NCBI RefSeq assembly: GCF_030818075.1
Contig: NZ_JAUSZZ010000001.1
Span: 62,001 to 126,000 of the forward strand
From: Microbacterium proteolyticum
GTDB lineage: Bacteria > Actinomycetota > Actinomycetes > Actinomycetales > Microbacteriaceae
Length of the DNA: 64,000 bases
Reading direction: 5' to 3'
The stretch's first letter is position 1. Every line of letters starts with the position of its first letter. The position numbers and the translations under genes are program-made. The notes below the pieces were generated by a model. That model searched no databases. It was not told the DNA's origin and was given only the letters and a program-made list of their open reading frames with translations. Below are positions 24,871-36,380 of this stretch, piece by piece.

Positions 24871-25467
24871 TCACGCAGCCGGCGACGCGAGGAGGCCGCG
24901 TGCCTCGAGGGCCGCGAAGATCCGGGCGGTCACCTCGTCGAGGCTGCCGACGCCGTCGATACGGTCGACGATCCCGCGGGTGCCGTACACGTCGAGGATC
25001 GGCGACGTCTCACGCTCGTAGATGCCCAGGCGGGTGGCGATGGCCTCTTCGGTGTCGTCGGAACGCCCCTGCTCGACCGCGCGGGCCGTGAGACGCGAGA
25101 TCGACTCCTCGCGCGGCACGATGAGGGCGATGACGGCATCGAGCGACTCGTCGCGACCCTCGAGGAACTCGTCGAGGTGCATGACCTGCGCGAGATTGCG
25201 CGGGTAGCCGTCGAGGAGGAAGCCCTCCGCCGCGTCGGACTGCGCGAGACGGTCGCGCACGACGGCGCTCGTGAGCTCGTCGGGGACGAGGTCGCCCCCG
25301 TCGATGATGGCCTTCACCTGCTGGCCCAACTCGGTGCCCTCGGCGACGTTCGCGCGGAAGACGTCGCCCGTGGAGATCACCGGGATGCCGAGCGCCTCGC
25401 CGACGCGGACGCCCTGCGTGCCCTTGCCCGATCCCTGGGGCCCGACGATCAGAAGACGCGCGGTCAT
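24871..25467 (-). CDS. adk: Adenylate kinase (short-lid form)
   Basis: This 198-residue enzyme interconverts ATP+AMP and 2 ADP. The P-loop is GPQGSGKGTQ (9-18); STGDVFRAN binds AMP and FLLDGYPRN is also conserved. The lid is the short type without zinc cysteines (LIVPREESISRLTAR). The start is ATG 25467, overlapping the secY stop (ATGA). Confidence 0.97.
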   Translation of the reverse strand: MTARLLIVGPQGSGKGTQGVRVGEALGIPVISTGDVFRANVAEGTELGQQVKAIIDGGDLVPDELTSAVVRDRLAQSDAAEGFLLDGYPRNLAQVMHLDEFLEGRDESLDAVIALIVPREESISRLTARAVEQGRSDDTEEAIATRLGIYERETSPILDVYGTRGIVDRIDGVGSLDEVTARIFAALEARGLLASPAA

Positions 25468-26786
25468 CGCAGCAACCCTTCGTAGTGACGCTGCTGGAGC
25501 TGAGCGTCGATCTGCTTCACGGTCTCGAGGCCGACACCGACGATGATGAGGATGGAGGCGCCACCGAACGGGAAGTTCTGGTTGGCACCCACGGTCGCCA
25601 GCGCGACCAGCGGCAGCAGCGCGATGAGACCGAGGTAGATGGACCCGGGCAGCGTGATGCGCGTCAGCACGTAGTCGAGGTACTCGGCTGTCGGCCGGCC
25701 CGCGCGGATGCCGGGGATGAACCCGCCGTACTTCTTCATGTTGTCGGCGACGTCGACCGGGTTGAACGTGATCGCGACGTAGAAGTACGCGAACCCGATG
25801 ATGAGCAGGAAGTAGATCAGCATGTACAGCGGGTGGTCGCCGCGCGTGAGGTACTGCGAGATCCAGGTGACCCACGGCGCCGGCTCCTGGCCGGGCTGCG
25901 GCTGGTTGAACTGCGCGATGAGGGCGGGGATATACAGCAGCGACGAGGCGAAGATGACGGGTACCACGCCGGCCATGTTGACCTTGATCGGGATGTAGGT
26001 GTTGGTCCCGCCGTAGGTGCGGCGGCCGACCATGCGCTTGGCGTACTGCACGGGGATGCGCCGCTGAGACTGCTCGACGAACACCACGAGGGCCACGATC
26101 ACGATGCTGACGGCCAGGACGAGGAGGAAGACCTCGACACCGCGGGCGTTCAGGATCGACAGCATGGCGCCGGGGAAGGTGGCGGCGATCGAGGTGAAGA
26201 TGAGGATGGACATGCCGTTGCCCACGCCGCGCTCCGTGACGAGCTCGGCGAACCACATGACCAGACCCGTGCCGGCGGTCATGGTGATGATCATGAGCAG
26301 CTGCGCCCACCAGATGTCGTTCGTGAGCAGCTGCTGGCACTCGGGGACGCCGGCCGAGCCGAAGAGCTGGCCCGAACGCGCCACCGTCACGAGGGTCGTC
26401 GACTGCAGCAGTGCAAGCGCGATCGTGAGGTAGCGGGTGTACTGCGTGAGCTTGGCCTGGCCCGCCTGGCCCTCTTTGTAGAGGGTCTCGAAGTGCGGGA
26501 TGACGACGCGGAGCAGCTGCACGATGATCGTCGCCGTGATGTACGGCATGACGCCGAGAGCGAAGATCGACAGCTGCAGCAACGCGCCGCCCGAGAAGAG
26601 GTTCACCAGGGACAGCAGCCCCTCGGTACCGCCGGACTGGGCCAGACACTGCTGGACGTTGGGGAAGTCGACGAAGGGCGTCGGCACATGCGCACCCAGC
26701 CGGTACAGGGCGATGATGCCCAGCGTGAAGGCGATCTTCCGCCTCAAGTCGGGCGTGCGGAATACCCGCGCGATGGCGCTGAACAA
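25464..26786 (-). CDS. secY: Preprotein translocase subunit SecY
   Basis: This 440-residue channel subunit has ten membrane helices, with FRTPDLRRKIAFTLGIIALY at the start and the plug/helix 2 region GALLQLSIFALGVMPYITAT. A TTG start at 26786 is chosen because GGAGG lies five bases before it and the protein then begins FSAIARVFRTP, as in relatives. A longer reading from 26831 adds 15 unrelated residues. It exports most secreted proteins in this window. A hairpin (26848-26885) separates it from rplO. Confidence 0.96.
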   Translation of the reverse strand: MFSAIARVFRTPDLRRKIAFTLGIIALYRLGAHVPTPFVDFPNVQQCLAQSGGTEGLLSLVNLFSGGALLQLSIFALGVMPYITATIIVQLLRVVIPHFETLYKEGQAGQAKLTQYTRYLTIALALLQSTTLVTVARSGQLFGSAGVPECQQLLTNDIWWAQLLMIITMTAGTGLVMWFAELVTERGVGNGMSILIFTSIAATFPGAMLSILNARGVEVFLLVLAVSIVIVALVVFVEQSQRRIPVQYAKRMVGRRTYGGTNTYIPIKVNMAGVVPVIFASSLLYIPALIAQFNQPQPGQEPAPWVTWISQYLTRGDHPLYMLIYFLLIIGFAYFYVAITFNPVDVADNMKKYGGFIPGIRAGRPTAEYLDYVLTRITLPGSIYLGLIALLPLVALATVGANQNFPFGGASILIIVGVGLETVKQIDAQLQQRHYEGLLR

Positions 26787-26847
26787 GGGAGGATCCTCCA
26801 GAACGATCTCGGCGCACAGCGGGGCGCGCACCGAATCAGCCTAATGC

Positions 26848-26885
26848 AGAAGGGGCCGACGGCCCTCAGGCCGCCGGCCCCTTCT
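26848..26885 (-). terminator. Hairpin between rplO and secY
   Basis: An 11-bp outer stem (26848-26858 with 26875-26885) plus an inner 5-bp stem lie in the 110-base rplO-secY gap. No U tract follows, so it may attenuate rather than end the spc transcript. Confidence 0.55.
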
Positions 26886-26895
26886 GGGTCGGGCG

Positions 26896-27429
26896 TCAGT
26901 TGACGGAACCGCCGGCGGCGACGATCTTCTGCTCGGCGGAGCCGGAGACCTTGTCGACGGAGACGGTCAGCGCGACCGAGATGTCGCCGGTGCCGAGCAC
27001 CTTGACCTTCTCGTTCTTGCGCACAGCGCCCTTGGCCACGAGGTCGGCGACGGTCACGTCGCCACCCTGGGGGTAGAGCTCGCCGAGCTTGTCCAGGTTC
27101 ACGACCTGGTACTCGACACGGAACGGGTTCTTGAAGCCGCGGAGCTTCGGGGTGCGCATGTGCAGCGGCATCTGCCCACCCTCGAAGCCGACCTTGACCT
27201 GGTAACGGGCCTTGGTTCCCTTGGTACCGCGACCGGCCGTCTTACCCTTCGAGCCCTCACCGCGACCGACACGGGTCTTCGCGGTGCGAGCGCCGGGGAC
27301 GGGACGCAGGTGGTGGACCTTGAGCACGCCGGGGCGCGCCGCGGGGGCTTCCTTCTTCTCGGCCGTCTTGGCGGCCGATGCCTTCTTCGGGGCGTCGACC
27401 GTCGCGGTCTCGTCCTTCTTGGCAGCCAT
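26896..27429 (-). CDS. rplO: 50S ribosomal protein L15 with Lys/Ala N-terminal extension
   Basis: The core L15 domain starts near residue 35 ([20 protein letters not shown]) and includes [19 protein letters not shown] and [15 protein letters not shown]. It follows a 33-residue Lys/Ala/Glu-rich leader. At 177 residues it is about 30 longer than the E. coli protein. The ATG overlaps the rpmD stop (TAATG). Confidence 0.96.
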   Translation of the reverse strand: MAAKKDETATVDAPKKASAAKTAEKKEAPAARPGVLKVHHLRPVPGARTAKTRVGRGEGSKGKTAGRGTKGTKARYQVKVGFEGGQMPLHMRTPKLRGFKNPFRVEYQVVNLDKLGELYPQGGDVTVADLVAKGAVRKNEKVKVLGTGDISVALTVSVDKVSGSAEQKIVAAGGSVN

Positions 27430-27614
27430 TAGTCGATCTCCTCAACCTTGACGAGGTGGGCGACGGTCTTGACGTAGCCGCGCGTCTGCGCGTCGTCGGG
27501 ACGGACGACCGAGTCGCCGATCCGCTTGAGACCGAGCGAGCGCAGCGTGTCACGCTGGTTCTGCTTCTCGCTCACCTTGGACTTGATCTGCGTGACCTTC
27601 AGACGCTCGGCCAT
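27429..27614 (-). CDS. rpmD: 50S ribosomal protein L30
   Basis: This 61-residue L30 has [19 protein letters not shown] and [18 protein letters not shown]. It overlaps rpsE upstream (ATGA) and rplO downstream (TAATG), a tightly coupled trio. Confidence 0.97.
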   Translation of the reverse strand: MAERLKVTQIKSKVSEKQNQRDTLRSLGLKRIGDSVVRPDDAQTRGYVKTVAHLVKVEEID

Positions 27615-28294
27615 CAGGCACCTACCTTCTGAGCGGCGGCCTCGGCGCGCACGAGGCGGGCCGGGGCGACCTGGTCGAACTCCAGTCCGCGGCGGGCGGC
27701 CACGGCGCGGGGCTCCTCGAGCGCCTTCAGCGCCTCGACGGTCGCGTGCACGATGTTGATCGTGTTCGACGAGCCGAGCGACTTCGACAGGACGTCGTGG
27801 ATGCCGGCGCACTCGAGAACGGCACGGACGGGGCCACCGGCGATAACACCGGTACCGGCGGCGGCGGGGCGCAGGAGCACCACACCGGCAGCGGCCTCAC
27901 CCTGGACGGGGTGCGGGATGGTCGAGCCCGAGCGGGGAACGCGGAAGAAGTTGCGCTTGGCCTCTTCGACACCCTTCGAGATGGCGAGGGGGACTTCGCG
28001 GGCCTTGCCGTAGCCGACACCCACCACGCCGTTGCCGTCACCGACGACAACGAGTGCGGTGAAGCTGAAGCGACGACCACCCTTGACGACCTTCGACACG
28101 CGGTTGATCGTCACGACGCGCTCGAGGAACTGGCTCTCGTTGCGGTCGCGCGAACCACGGTCACGCTGGTTGGTGTTGCGCTCGCGACCACCGCGACGCG
28201 GCTCGCGCTCACGCTCGGCGGGCGCCGTGGCCGCAGCCGCACCCTCAGCCGGGGCAGTCTGGTCGGTCACTTCGGTCTCCTTGTTGTCACTCAC
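27614..28294 (-). CDS. rpsE: 30S ribosomal protein S5 with charged N-terminal extension
   Basis: The S5 core begins near residue 53 ([20 protein letters not shown]) and contains the RNA-contact segment [20 protein letters not shown] and a GYGKAREVP stretch. The 50-residue leader is Glu/Ala- then Arg-rich. The start is GTG 28294, overlapping the rplR stop as GTGA. It contributes to decoding accuracy. Confidence 0.96.
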   Translation of the reverse strand: MSDNKETEVTDQTAPAEGAAAATAPAEREREPRRGGRERNTNQRDRGSRDRNESQFLERVVTINRVSKVVKGGRRFSFTALVVVGDGNGVVGVGYGKAREVPLAISKGVEEAKRNFFRVPRSGSTIPHPVQGEAAAGVVLLRPAAAGTGVIAGGPVRAVLECAGIHDVLSKSLGSSNTINIVHATVEALKALEEPRAVAARRGLEFDQVAPARLVRAEAAAQKVGA

Positions 28295-28650
28295 AGGTTC
28301 AGCCCTCCTTCGCGAGCTCCGTCGGCGATCGCGGCGACGCGGCCGGCGTAGCGGTTTCCGCCACGGTCGAACACGACGTCGGACACGCCCACGGCCTTGG
28401 CACGCTCGGCGACGAGCTCGCCGACCTTGCGGGCCTTGGCGGTCTTGTCACCGTCGAAGCCGCGCAGGTCGGTCTCGAGGGTGGAAGCGGAGGCCACGGT
28501 GTGGCCCTTGCTGTCGTCCACGACCTGGACGAACACGTGGCGCGCGGAGCGCGTCACGACGAGACGGGGGCGCAGCTCGGTGCCCACGACCTTCTTGCGA
28601 AGACGCGCGTGGCGACGAGCACGAGCGACGGACTTTGTCTTGACAGCCAT
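28291..28650 (-). CDS. rplR: 50S ribosomal protein L18
   Basis: This 119-residue 5S-rRNA-binding protein has [16 protein letters not shown] and [20 protein letters not shown]. The start is ATG 28650, giving the family N terminus [11 protein letters not shown]; a GTG two codons upstream is possible but has no better support. Confidence 0.97.
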   Translation of the reverse strand: MAVKTKSVARARRHARLRKKVVGTELRPRLVVTRSARHVFVQVVDDSKGHTVASASTLETDLRGFDGDKTAKARKVGELVAERAKAVGVSDVVFDRGGNRYAGRVAAIADGAREGGLNL

Positions 28651-28652
28651 GG

Positions 28653-29189
28653 TCACTTACCACTCTTTCCGGCCTTGCGGCGGACGACCTCGCCCGCGTA
28701 CCGCACACCCTTGCCCTTGTAGGGCTCGGGCTTGCGGATCTTGCGGATGTTGGCTGCGGCCTCGCCGACGGCCTGCTTGTCGATGCCGCTCACGGTGAGC
28801 TTGTTGTTGCCTTCGACCGTGAGGGTGATGCCCGCGGGCGGGTCGATCAGGACGGGGTGCGAGAACCCGAGAGCGAACTCGACGGAGCTGCCCTTCTGGG
28901 CGACGCGGTAACCCGTGCCGACGACCTCGAGGCCCTTGGTGTAGCCCTGGGTGACACCGATGATGTTGTTGTTGATGAGCGTGCGGGTCAGGCCGTGGAG
29001 CGACCGCGACTCGCGCTCGTCGTCGGGGCGGGTGACGAGAACCTGGTTCTCCTCGACCGAAACCTCGAGGGGCTGCGCGACGGTGAGCGCGAGCTCGCCC
29101 TTCGGGCCCTTGACGGAGACCTCCCGGCCGTTCACCGAAACGGTGACGCCGGCGGGGATGTCGATGGGAAGACGTCCGATACGCGACAT
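28653..29189 (-). CDS. rplF: 50S ribosomal protein L6
   Basis: This 178-residue two-domain L6 has [19 protein letters not shown] and the C-terminal signature [16 protein letters not shown]. It lies between rpsH (8 bases upstream) and rplR, near the factor-binding site of the large subunit. Confidence 0.98.
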   Translation of the reverse strand: MSRIGRLPIDIPAGVTVSVNGREVSVKGPKGELALTVAQPLEVSVEENQVLVTRPDDERESRSLHGLTRTLINNNIIGVTQGYTKGLEVVGTGYRVAQKGSSVEFALGFSHPVLIDPPAGITLTVEGNNKLTVSGIDKQAVGEAAANIRKIRKPEPYKGKGVRYAGEVVRRKAGKSGK

Positions 29190-29196
29190 TCTCAGA

Positions 29197-29595
29197 TCAC
29201 CACACGTAGGCGAGGACTTCCCCGCCGACGCCCTTCTGCTCGGCCTGACGGTCGGTGAGGAGACCGGAGGAGGTGGACAGGATGGCGACGCCGAGCCCGC
29301 CGAGGACCGTGGGGACCTCGGTCGACTTCGCGTACACGCGGAGGCCGGGCTTGGAGACGCGCTTGATGCCGGCGATCGACCGCTCGCGGTTCGGGCCGTA
29401 CTTCAGGGTCAGGTTGAGGGTCTGGCCGACGCGCGCGTCCTCGACGCTCCAGTCGGCGATGTAACCCTCCTGCTTGAGGATGGCGGCGATGGTGGTCTTG
29501 AGCTTGGAGCTCGGCATCGACACGGAGTCGTGGTGCGCCGAGTTCGCGTTGCGCAGACGGGTCAGCATGTCTGCGACCGGGTCTGTCATCGTCAT
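29197..29595 (-). CDS. rpsH: 30S ribosomal protein S8
   Basis: This 132-residue S8 has [20 protein letters not shown] and the 16S-binding end [20 protein letters not shown]. In other bacteria S8 represses the spc operon by binding its mRNA. No rpsN (S14) gene lies between it and rplE; the 92-base gap holds a hairpin (29658-29681). Confidence 0.98.
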   Translation of the reverse strand: MTMTDPVADMLTRLRNANSAHHDSVSMPSSKLKTTIAAILKQEGYIADWSVEDARVGQTLNLTLKYGPNRERSIAGIKRVSKPGLRVYAKSTEVPTVLGGLGVAILSTSSGLLTDRQAEQKGVGGEVLAYVW

Positions 29596-29657
29596 GTGTT
29601 GCTTCTTTCTTTCATGAGGTTTCGGCTGCCGTTACGCGACAGCCGACCTTCGATGAG

Positions 29658-29681
29658 GGGCCCCCGGGAACCCGGGGGCCC
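29658..29681 (-). terminator. Intercistronic hairpin between rplE and rpsH
   Basis: A perfect 11-bp GC stem (29658-29668 with 29671-29681) starts 6 bases after the rplE stop, where rpsN would usually be. It may be a processing site, an attenuator or the S8 control region. Confidence 0.5.
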
Positions 29682-29687
29682 GAGGGG

Positions 29688-30278
29688 TCAGGCCTGCGCG
29701 TCGGCCGACTGGAAGGGGAAGCCGAGCTGGCGGAGCAGCGAGCGACCCTCGTCGTCGGTCTTGGCGGTGGTGACGATGGTGATGTCGAAACCACGCACGC
29801 GGTCGATGCGGTCCTGGTCGATCTCGTGGAACACGGACTGCTCCTGGAGACCGAAGGTGTAGTTGCCGTTGCCGTCGAACTGCTTGGCCGACAGACCGCG
29901 GAAGTCGCGGATGCGGGGCAGAGCGAGGTTGACGAGACGGTCCACGAACTCCCACGCGCGGTCGCCACGCAGGGTGACGTGCGCGCCGATGGCCTGGCCC
30001 TCGCGCAGCTTGAACTGCGCGATGGACTTGCGGGCCTTCGTGACGATGGGCTTCTGGCCCGTGATCTTGGTGAGGTCGTCGACCGCGCCATCGATCACCT
30101 TGCTGTCGCGAGCCGCCTCGCCGACACCGGTGTTCACGACGACCTTGACCAGGCCGGGGATCTGCATGACGTTCGCGTAGCCGAACTCCTCCTGCAGGGC
30201 CTTCTTGATCTCGGTGTTGTACTTCTGCTTCAGGCGGGGCTGGATCTTGCCAGCCACCGCGGCAGTGTCGGTGCTCAT
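29688..30278 (-). CDS. rplE: 50S ribosomal protein L5
   Basis: This 196-residue L5 has [39 protein letters not shown] and GITGQKP-type [20 protein letters not shown]. It binds 5S rRNA and forms a subunit bridge with S13. It follows rplX directly. Confidence 0.98.
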   Translation of the reverse strand: MSTDTAAVAGKIQPRLKQKYNTEIKKALQEEFGYANVMQIPGLVKVVVNTGVGEAARDSKVIDGAVDDLTKITGQKPIVTKARKSIAQFKLREGQAIGAHVTLRGDRAWEFVDRLVNLALPRIRDFRGLSAKQFDGNGNYTFGLQEQSVFHEIDQDRIDRVRGFDITIVTTAKTDDEGRSLLRQLGFPFQSADAQA

Positions 30279-30280
30279 GT

Positions 30281-30640
30281 TCAGAGGTCCTTGCCGCTCT
30301 TCTTCGCGAAGCGCACGCGGACGGTGCGCTTGACGCCGTCCTTCACCTGCTCCTCGACACGGTGGCCGACGCGGGTCGGCTTCTTGGTCGAGGGGTCGAC
30401 GATCGCGACGTTCGAGATGTGGATCGGGGCTTCGAACGTCTCGATGCCGCCGGTCTTGGTGCCGCGCTGGGACTGGCCCACGCGGTTGTGCTTGGTGACG
30501 TAGTTGACGCCCTCGACGATGACGCGGTTCTGCTCGGTGAGGACCTCGAGGACCTTACCCTGCTTGCCGCGATCGCCGCCCTTGTCCTGCTTCTTGCCCG
30601 AGATGACCTGGACCAGGTCACCCTTCTTGATTTTCGCCAT
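30281..30640 (-). CDS. rplX: 50S ribosomal protein L24
   Basis: This 119-residue L24 has the N-terminal KOW motif ([20 protein letters not shown]...GKVLEV) followed by [20 protein letters not shown]. It is an early assembly protein near the exit tunnel. It is packed 2 bases from both neighbours. Confidence 0.97.
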   Translation of the reverse strand: MAKIKKGDLVQVISGKKQDKGGDRGKQGKVLEVLTEQNRVIVEGVNYVTKHNRVGQSQRGTKTGGIETFEAPIHISNVAIVDPSTKKPTRVGHRVEEQVKDGVKRTVRVRFAKKSGKDL

Positions 30641-30642
30641 GA

Positions 30643-31011
30643 TCAGATGACCTCCGGGGCGAGCGAGACGATCTTCATGAACTTCTTGTCGCGAAGCTCA
30701 CGGCCGACCGGTCCGAAGATACGGGTGCCGCGGGGCTCCCCGTCGTTCTTCAGGATCACGGCGGCGTTCTCGTCGAACTTGATGTACGAGCCGTCGGGAC
30801 GACGGGTCTGCTTGACGACACGGACGACGACGGCCTTGACCACGTCGCCCTTCTTGACGTTTCCACCCGGGATCGCGTCCTTGACCGTGGCGACGATGAC
30901 GTCGCCCAGGCCGGCGTAGCGGCGGTTGGAGCCGCCGAGCACGCGGATGGTGAGCAGCTCCTTGGCGCCGGTGTTGTCGGCGACCTTCAGCCGGGATTCG
31001 TTCTGAATCAC
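30643..31011 (-). CDS. rplN: 50S ribosomal protein L14
   Basis: This 122-residue L14 has [20 protein letters not shown] and [16 protein letters not shown]. It contacts the small subunit and the silencing factor RsfS. It is the first gene of the spc-type segment; no separate promoter is evident in the 35-base gap after rpsQ. Confidence 0.98.
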   Translation of the reverse strand: MIQNESRLKVADNTGAKELLTIRVLGGSNRRYAGLGDVIVATVKDAIPGGNVKKGDVVKAVVVRVVKQTRRPDGSYIKFDENAAVILKNDGEPRGTRIFGPVGRELRDKKFMKIVSLAPEVI

Positions 31012-31046
31012 TGTTTACTCCTTGGGTTCCAAGCGAGCCGCGAGGC

Positions 31047-31373
31047 TTACTTGGCCTTCTCGAGGATCTCGACCAGGCGCCAGCGCTTGGTGGCGCTCAG
31101 CGGACGGGTCTCGTTGATGACGACGAGGTCGCCGATGCCCGCCGAGTTGGTCTCGTCGTGCGCCTTGACCTTGGAGGTGCGGCGGATGACCTTGCCGTAG
31201 AGCGGGTGCTTCACGCGGTCCTCGACCTCGACGACGATCGTCTTGTCCATCTTGTCGCTGACGACGTAACCACGACGCGCCTTGCGGTAACCGCGGGCGT
31301 TCTCGTCACGGACGTCGTGCTCGGCGTGCTCGTGGCCGGCGACCTGCGCCTCGGCCTTCTTCGCGGTAGCCAT
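31047..31373 (-). CDS. rpsQ: 30S ribosomal protein S17 with N-terminal extension
   Basis: The S17 OB fold starts near residue 30 ([20 protein letters not shown]) and ends with the [12 protein letters not shown] segment, after a charged His/Glu-rich leader. The total is 108 residues, about 20 more than usual. The ATG overlaps the rpmC stop (TAATG). Confidence 0.97.
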   Translation of the reverse strand: MATAKKAEAQVAGHEHAEHDVRDENARGYRKARRGYVVSDKMDKTIVVEVEDRVKHPLYGKVIRRTSKVKAHDETNSAGIGDLVVINETRPLSATKRWRLVEILEKAK

Positions 31374-31686
31374 TACTCCGCCTCTTCCTTCGCGGCGTCG
31401 TCAGCGGCATCCGCCTTCTTCGCCTTGCTCTTCTTCGCCTTCGCCGGAGCCTCGACCGGAGCCGGGGTGGCGCGGATGCCGAGCTCGCGCTCACGGATCA
31501 CCGTGTACAGACGCGCGATGTCGCGCTTGACTGCACGGATGCGGCCGTGGCTCTCGAGCTGGCCGGTGGCCGACTGGAAGCGCAGGTTGAACAGCTCTTC
31601 CTTGGCCTTGCGCAGCTCCTCCACGAGGCGCTGGTCTTCGAACGTGTCGAGCTCGCTCGGGGCGAGCTGCTTGGTGCCGATCGCCA

Positions 31687-31687
<1 letters not shown>
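31373..31687 (-). CDS. rpmC: 50S ribosomal protein L29 with long Lys/Ala tail
   Basis: The coiled-coil L29 core occupies the first 70 residues ([18 protein letters not shown] and [19 protein letters not shown]). About 34 more residues of Ala/Lys/Glu follow ([16 protein letters not shown]), a tail also seen in some actinobacteria. It sits at the tunnel exit, so the tail could reach nascent chains or trigger factor. It overlaps both neighbours by one base. Confidence 0.97.
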
Positions 31688-32105
<418 letters not shown>

Positions 32106-32106
<1 letters not shown>

Positions 32107-32864
32107 TACGCCGACGCTCCTTCTGCCACGGGGGCCTCGTTGCGCGGGCCACGGCGACGGTCGCCACCACGGTCGTCACGACCGCGCGACTTGGGCGCGT
32201 TGGCCTGCTCGCGGGCGAGCTCCTTGTTGGTGAGGTCGCCCTTGTAGATCCAGACCTTCACGCCGATGCGGCCGAAGGTCGTCTTGGCCTCGTAGAAGCC
32301 GTAGTCGATGTTCGCGCGGAGCGTGTGCAGGGGCACACGGCCTTCGCGGTAGAACTCGGAGCGGCTCATCTCGGCGCCGCCGAGACGACCGGACACCTGG
32401 ATGCGGACACCCTTGGCGCCGGCGCGCTGCGCGCCCTGCAGACCCTTGCGCATCGCGCGACGGAACGCCACGCGGGCCGACAGCTGCTCGGCCACACCCT
32501 GCGCGACCAGCTGAGCGTCGGCCTCGGGGTTCTTGACCTCGAGGATGTTCAGCTGGATCTGCTTGCCGGTGAGCTTCTCGAGGTCGGCGCGGATGCGCTC
32601 GGCCTCGGCGCCGCGGCGACCGATCACGATGCCCGGACGGGCGGTGTGGATGTCGACGCGGACGCGGTCACGCGTGCGCTCGATCTCGATGTTGCTGACA
32701 CCGGCGCGGTCGAGCGACGTGGTCAGCAGGCGACGGATCTTGATGTCCTCGGCGAGGTAGTCGGCGTAACGCTGACCGGGCTTCGTCGAGTCCGAGAACC
32801 ACCGCGACACGTGGTCGGTGGTGATGCCGAGGCGGAAGCCGTACGGGTTGACCTTCTGTCCCAT
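32106..32864 (-). CDS. rpsC: 30S ribosomal protein S3
   Basis: This 252-residue S3 has [20 protein letters not shown], the KH-domain motif [20 protein letters not shown], and the C-terminal [20 protein letters not shown]. The last 35 residues are Arg/Gly/Asp-rich, as in relatives. It lines the mRNA entry tunnel. Confidence 0.98.
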
Positions 32865-33262
32865 TACTTGCTCGCCTTCTTGTTGGCGCGAGCCGGGGCC
32901 GCCTCAGCGGTCTCGGGCGTCGCGAGCACGACCGTGATGTGGCTCGTGCGCTTCTTGATCTGGAAGGCGCGACCCTGAGCGCGGGGCTGGAAACGCTTGA
33001 GCGTCGTGCCCTCGTCGACGTACGCGTTCTTCACGTACAGGTCGGCGTCATCCAGGTATTCGTTCGTCTTGTCGGCGGTCACGCGAGCGTTCGCGATGGC
33101 CGAGGCGACGAGCTTGTAGATCGGCTCGCTCGCGCCCTGGGGCGCGAACTTCAGGATGGCGAGGGCCTCTTCGGCCTGCTTGCCCTTGATGAGCGCGACG
33201 ACACGACGAGCCTTCTGAGGGGTCACGCGGATGTGTCGCACACGTGCGATGGACTCCACCAT
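32864..33262 (-). CDS. rplV: 50S ribosomal protein L22
   Basis: This 132-residue L22 has [20 protein letters not shown] and the tunnel-constricting hairpin around [20 protein letters not shown]. No insertions linked to macrolide resistance are apparent in the hairpin. The stop overlaps the rpsC ATG. Confidence 0.98.
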   Translation of the reverse strand: MVESIARVRHIRVTPQKARRVVALIKGKQAEEALAILKFAPQGASEPIYKLVASAIANARVTADKTNEYLDDADLYVKNAYVDEGTTLKRFQPRAQGRAFQIKKRTSHITVVLATPETAEAAPARANKKASK

Positions 33263-33284
33263 TTCTCTCTCCTCCTCGGTCGCC

Positions 33285-33566
33285 TTAGCGGCGACGGCCC
33301 TTCTTGTCGTCCTTCACGTGGCCGCGGAAGGTGCGGGTGGGCGAGAACTCGCCCAGCTTGTGGCCGACCATGGTCTCGGTCACGAACACAGGGATGTGCT
33401 TGCGACCGTCGTGCACGGCGATGGTGTGTCCCAGCATGGCGGGGATGATCATCGAACGGCGCGACCAGGTCTTGATGACGTTCTTCGAACCGGCTTCGTT
33501 CTGCGAGACGACCTTGCGAAGCAGGTGCTCGTCGACGAAGGGGCCCTTCTTAAGGCTGCGAGGCAT
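33285..33566 (-). CDS. rpsS: 30S ribosomal protein S19
   Basis: This 93-residue S19 has [20 protein letters not shown] and [20 protein letters not shown]. It binds 16S rRNA in the head with S13. It lies 12 bases after rplB. Confidence 0.98.
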   Translation of the reverse strand: MPRSLKKGPFVDEHLLRKVVSQNEAGSKNVIKTWSRRSMIIPAMLGHTIAVHDGRKHIPVFVTETMVGHKLGEFSPTRTFRGHVKDDKKGRRR

Positions 33567-33578
33567 CTTCCTCTACTC

Positions 33579-34418
<840 letters not shown>

Positions 34419-34442
34419 TGTTCTTGTCCTCTATCCCGACCG

Positions 34443-34742
34443 TCAGCCGACAGACGTGAAGATGTCGATGGTGCCCGACTTCAGCGAGACGATGGCGCGC
34501 TTGGTGTCCTTGCGCTTGCCGATGCCGAAGCGGGTGCGACGGGCCTTGCCCACGCGGTTGATCGTGTTGACCGAGGCCACCTTGACGCCGAAGATCTTCT
34601 CGATGGCGAGCTTGATCTCGGTCTTCGACGAGCGGGGGTCCACCAGGAAGGTGTACTTGCCCTCGTCGATGAGCGAATAGCTCTTCTCGGAGACGACCGG
34701 CTTCAGGATGATGTCGCGCGGGTCCTTGTTGACGGCGGTCAT
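34443..34742 (-). CDS. rplW: 50S ribosomal protein L23
   Basis: This 99-residue L23 has [20 protein letters not shown] and [20 protein letters not shown]. It docks trigger factor and SRP at the tunnel exit. The ATG overlaps the rplD stop (ATGA). Confidence 0.98.
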   Translation of the reverse strand: MTAVNKDPRDIILKPVVSEKSYSLIDEGKYTFLVDPRSSKTEIKLAIEKIFGVKVASVNTINRVGKARRTRFGIGKRKDTKRAIVSLKSGTIDIFTSVG

Positions 34743-35401
34743 GCCGAGACCTCCTCGGTGGCAGCGCTCTTCGACGCGACGAATGCGTCGTAGGCGGCCT
34801 TGGTGAAGACGATGTCGTCGGAGACGAGCACGTCGTAGGCGTTCAGCTGGCCGAAGGTCAGCACGTGGACGTACGCGAGGTTGCGCACGCTCTTGATGGT
34901 CAGCTCGTCATCGCGGTCGATGACCACGAGGACGTTCTTGACGGCACCCAGGGCGGTCAGCGCGGTCGCCGCGGCCTTGGTCGAGGGAGCGCCCTCGATG
35001 CCGAAGCTGTCGACGATGTGCAGACGCTGTCCACGAGCACGGTCGCTCAGCGCACCCAGCAGGGCGGCGGCGATCATCTTCTTGGGGGTGCGCTGGCCGT
35101 AGTCACGGGGCTTCGGGCCGTGGACGATGCCACCACCGGTCATGTGCGGCGCGCGGATCGAACCCTGACGGGCGTTACCCGTGCCCTTCTGCTTGAAGGG
35201 CTTGCGGCCGGCACCGGAGACCTCGCCACGACGCTTGGTCGAGTGCGTGCCCTGGCGAGCCGCGGCGCGCTGCGCCACGACGACCTGGTGGATGAGGGGG
35301 ATGTTCGTCTTGACGTCGAAGAGGGCGGCGGGCAGCTCCACGGAGCCGGCCTTGTTGCCGTCGGCCTTCACGACGTCGAGCGCGAGAGTCGAGTCAGCCA
35401 T
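34739..35401 (-). CDS. rplD: 50S ribosomal protein L4
   Basis: This 220-residue L4 starts at ATG 35401, two bases after the rplC stop region. The tunnel loop [20 protein letters not shown] and [19 protein letters not shown] are typical. In E. coli L4 regulates the S10 operon through its leader; the long leader here could allow similar control, which is unproven. Confidence 0.98.
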   Translation of the reverse strand: MADSTLALDVVKADGNKAGSVELPAALFDVKTNIPLIHQVVVAQRAAARQGTHSTKRRGEVSGAGRKPFKQKGTGNARQGSIRAPHMTGGGIVHGPKPRDYGQRTPKKMIAAALLGALSDRARGQRLHIVDSFGIEGAPSTKAAATALTALGAVKNVLVVIDRDDELTIKSVRNLAYVHVLTFGQLNAYDVLVSDDIVFTKAAYDAFVASKSAATEEVSA

Positions 35402-35403
35402 GA

Positions 35404-36063
35404 TCAGGCACCCTTCACTGCGTTGCGGACGTAGACGATGCGGCCACGAGCACCGGGGACGGCGCCCTTGACGAGCATCAGACCCTTCTCGGCGTCGACG
35501 GCGTGCACCGTGAGGTTGAGGACGGTCACGCGCTCGCCACCCATACGGCCGGCCATGCGCATGCCCTTGAAGACGCGGCTGGGGGTCGACGAGGCGCCGA
35601 TCGAGCCGGGCTTCCGGTGGTTGCGGTGCGCACCGTGCGATGCCGAGACGCCCTTGAAGTTGTGGCGCTTCATGACACCGGCGGTGCCCTTGCCCTTGCT
35701 GGTGCCGACGACGTCGACCAGCTGGCCGGCCTCGAACAGGCCGTCGACGGTGAGCTCCTGGCCCAGCGAGTAGTCGGCGGCGTCCGCCGTGCGCACCTCG
35801 GTGAGGTGGCGGCGCGGGGTCACGCCTGCGGCGTCGAAGTGGGCCGTGAGGGGCTTGTTCACCTTGCGCGGGTCGATCTGGCCGTAGCCGATCTGCACGG
35901 CGTTGTAGCCGTCCTTCTCGACCGAGCGGAGCTGGGTCACGACGTTCGGGGCGACCTCGATGACGGTGACGGGAACGAGCTTGCCGTTCTCGTCCCACAC
36001 CTGGGTCATGCCGAGCTTGGTGCCGAGGAGGCCCTTGGAGATCTTGGAGTTGATGTCAGCCAT
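35404..36063 (-). CDS. rplC: 50S ribosomal protein L3
   Basis: This 219-residue L3 starts at ATG 36063 with [20 protein letters not shown] and carries the finger reaching the peptidyl-transferase centre ([20 protein letters not shown]). A longer in-frame reading runs back over rpsJ and is not real. Confidence 0.98.
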   Translation of the reverse strand: MADINSKISKGLLGTKLGMTQVWDENGKLVPVTVIEVAPNVVTQLRSVEKDGYNAVQIGYGQIDPRKVNKPLTAHFDAAGVTPRRHLTEVRTADAADYSLGQELTVDGLFEAGQLVDVVGTSKGKGTAGVMKRHNFKGVSASHGAHRNHRKPGSIGASSTPSRVFKGMRMAGRMGGERVTVLNLTVHAVDAEKGLMLVKGAVPGARGRIVYVRNAVKGA

Positions 36064-36071
36064 GTCGAACC

Positions 36072-36380
36072 TCAGAGCTTGATCTCGATGTTGACATCGG
36101 CCGGGAGGTCGAGACGCATCAGCGAGTCGACGGCCTTGGGCGTCGGGTCGATGATGTCGATGAGGCGCTTGTGGGTGCGCATCTCGAAGTGCTCGCGGCT
36201 GTCCTTGTACTTGTGGGGCGACCGGATGACGCACACGACGTTCTTCTCGGTCGGCAGGGGAACCGGGCCCACAACGGTGGCGCCGGCACGGGTCACGGTG
36301 TCGACGATCTTGCGCGCCGACGAATCGAGGCCGGCGTGATCGTACGACTTCAGGCGAATGCGGATCTTCTGTCCCGCCAT
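36072..36380 (-). CDS. rpsJ: 30S ribosomal protein S10
   Basis: This 102-residue S10 (NusE) has [20 protein letters not shown] and [20 protein letters not shown]. It is also a transcription antitermination partner of NusB. It is the first gene of the S10 operon, preceded by an AG-rich ribosome site and a leader of about 300 bases. Confidence 0.98.
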   Translation of the reverse strand: MAGQKIRIRLKSYDHAGLDSSARKIVDTVTRAGATVVGPVPLPTEKNVVCVIRSPHKYKDSREHFEMRTHKRLIDIIDPTPKAVDSLMRLDLPADVNIEIKL

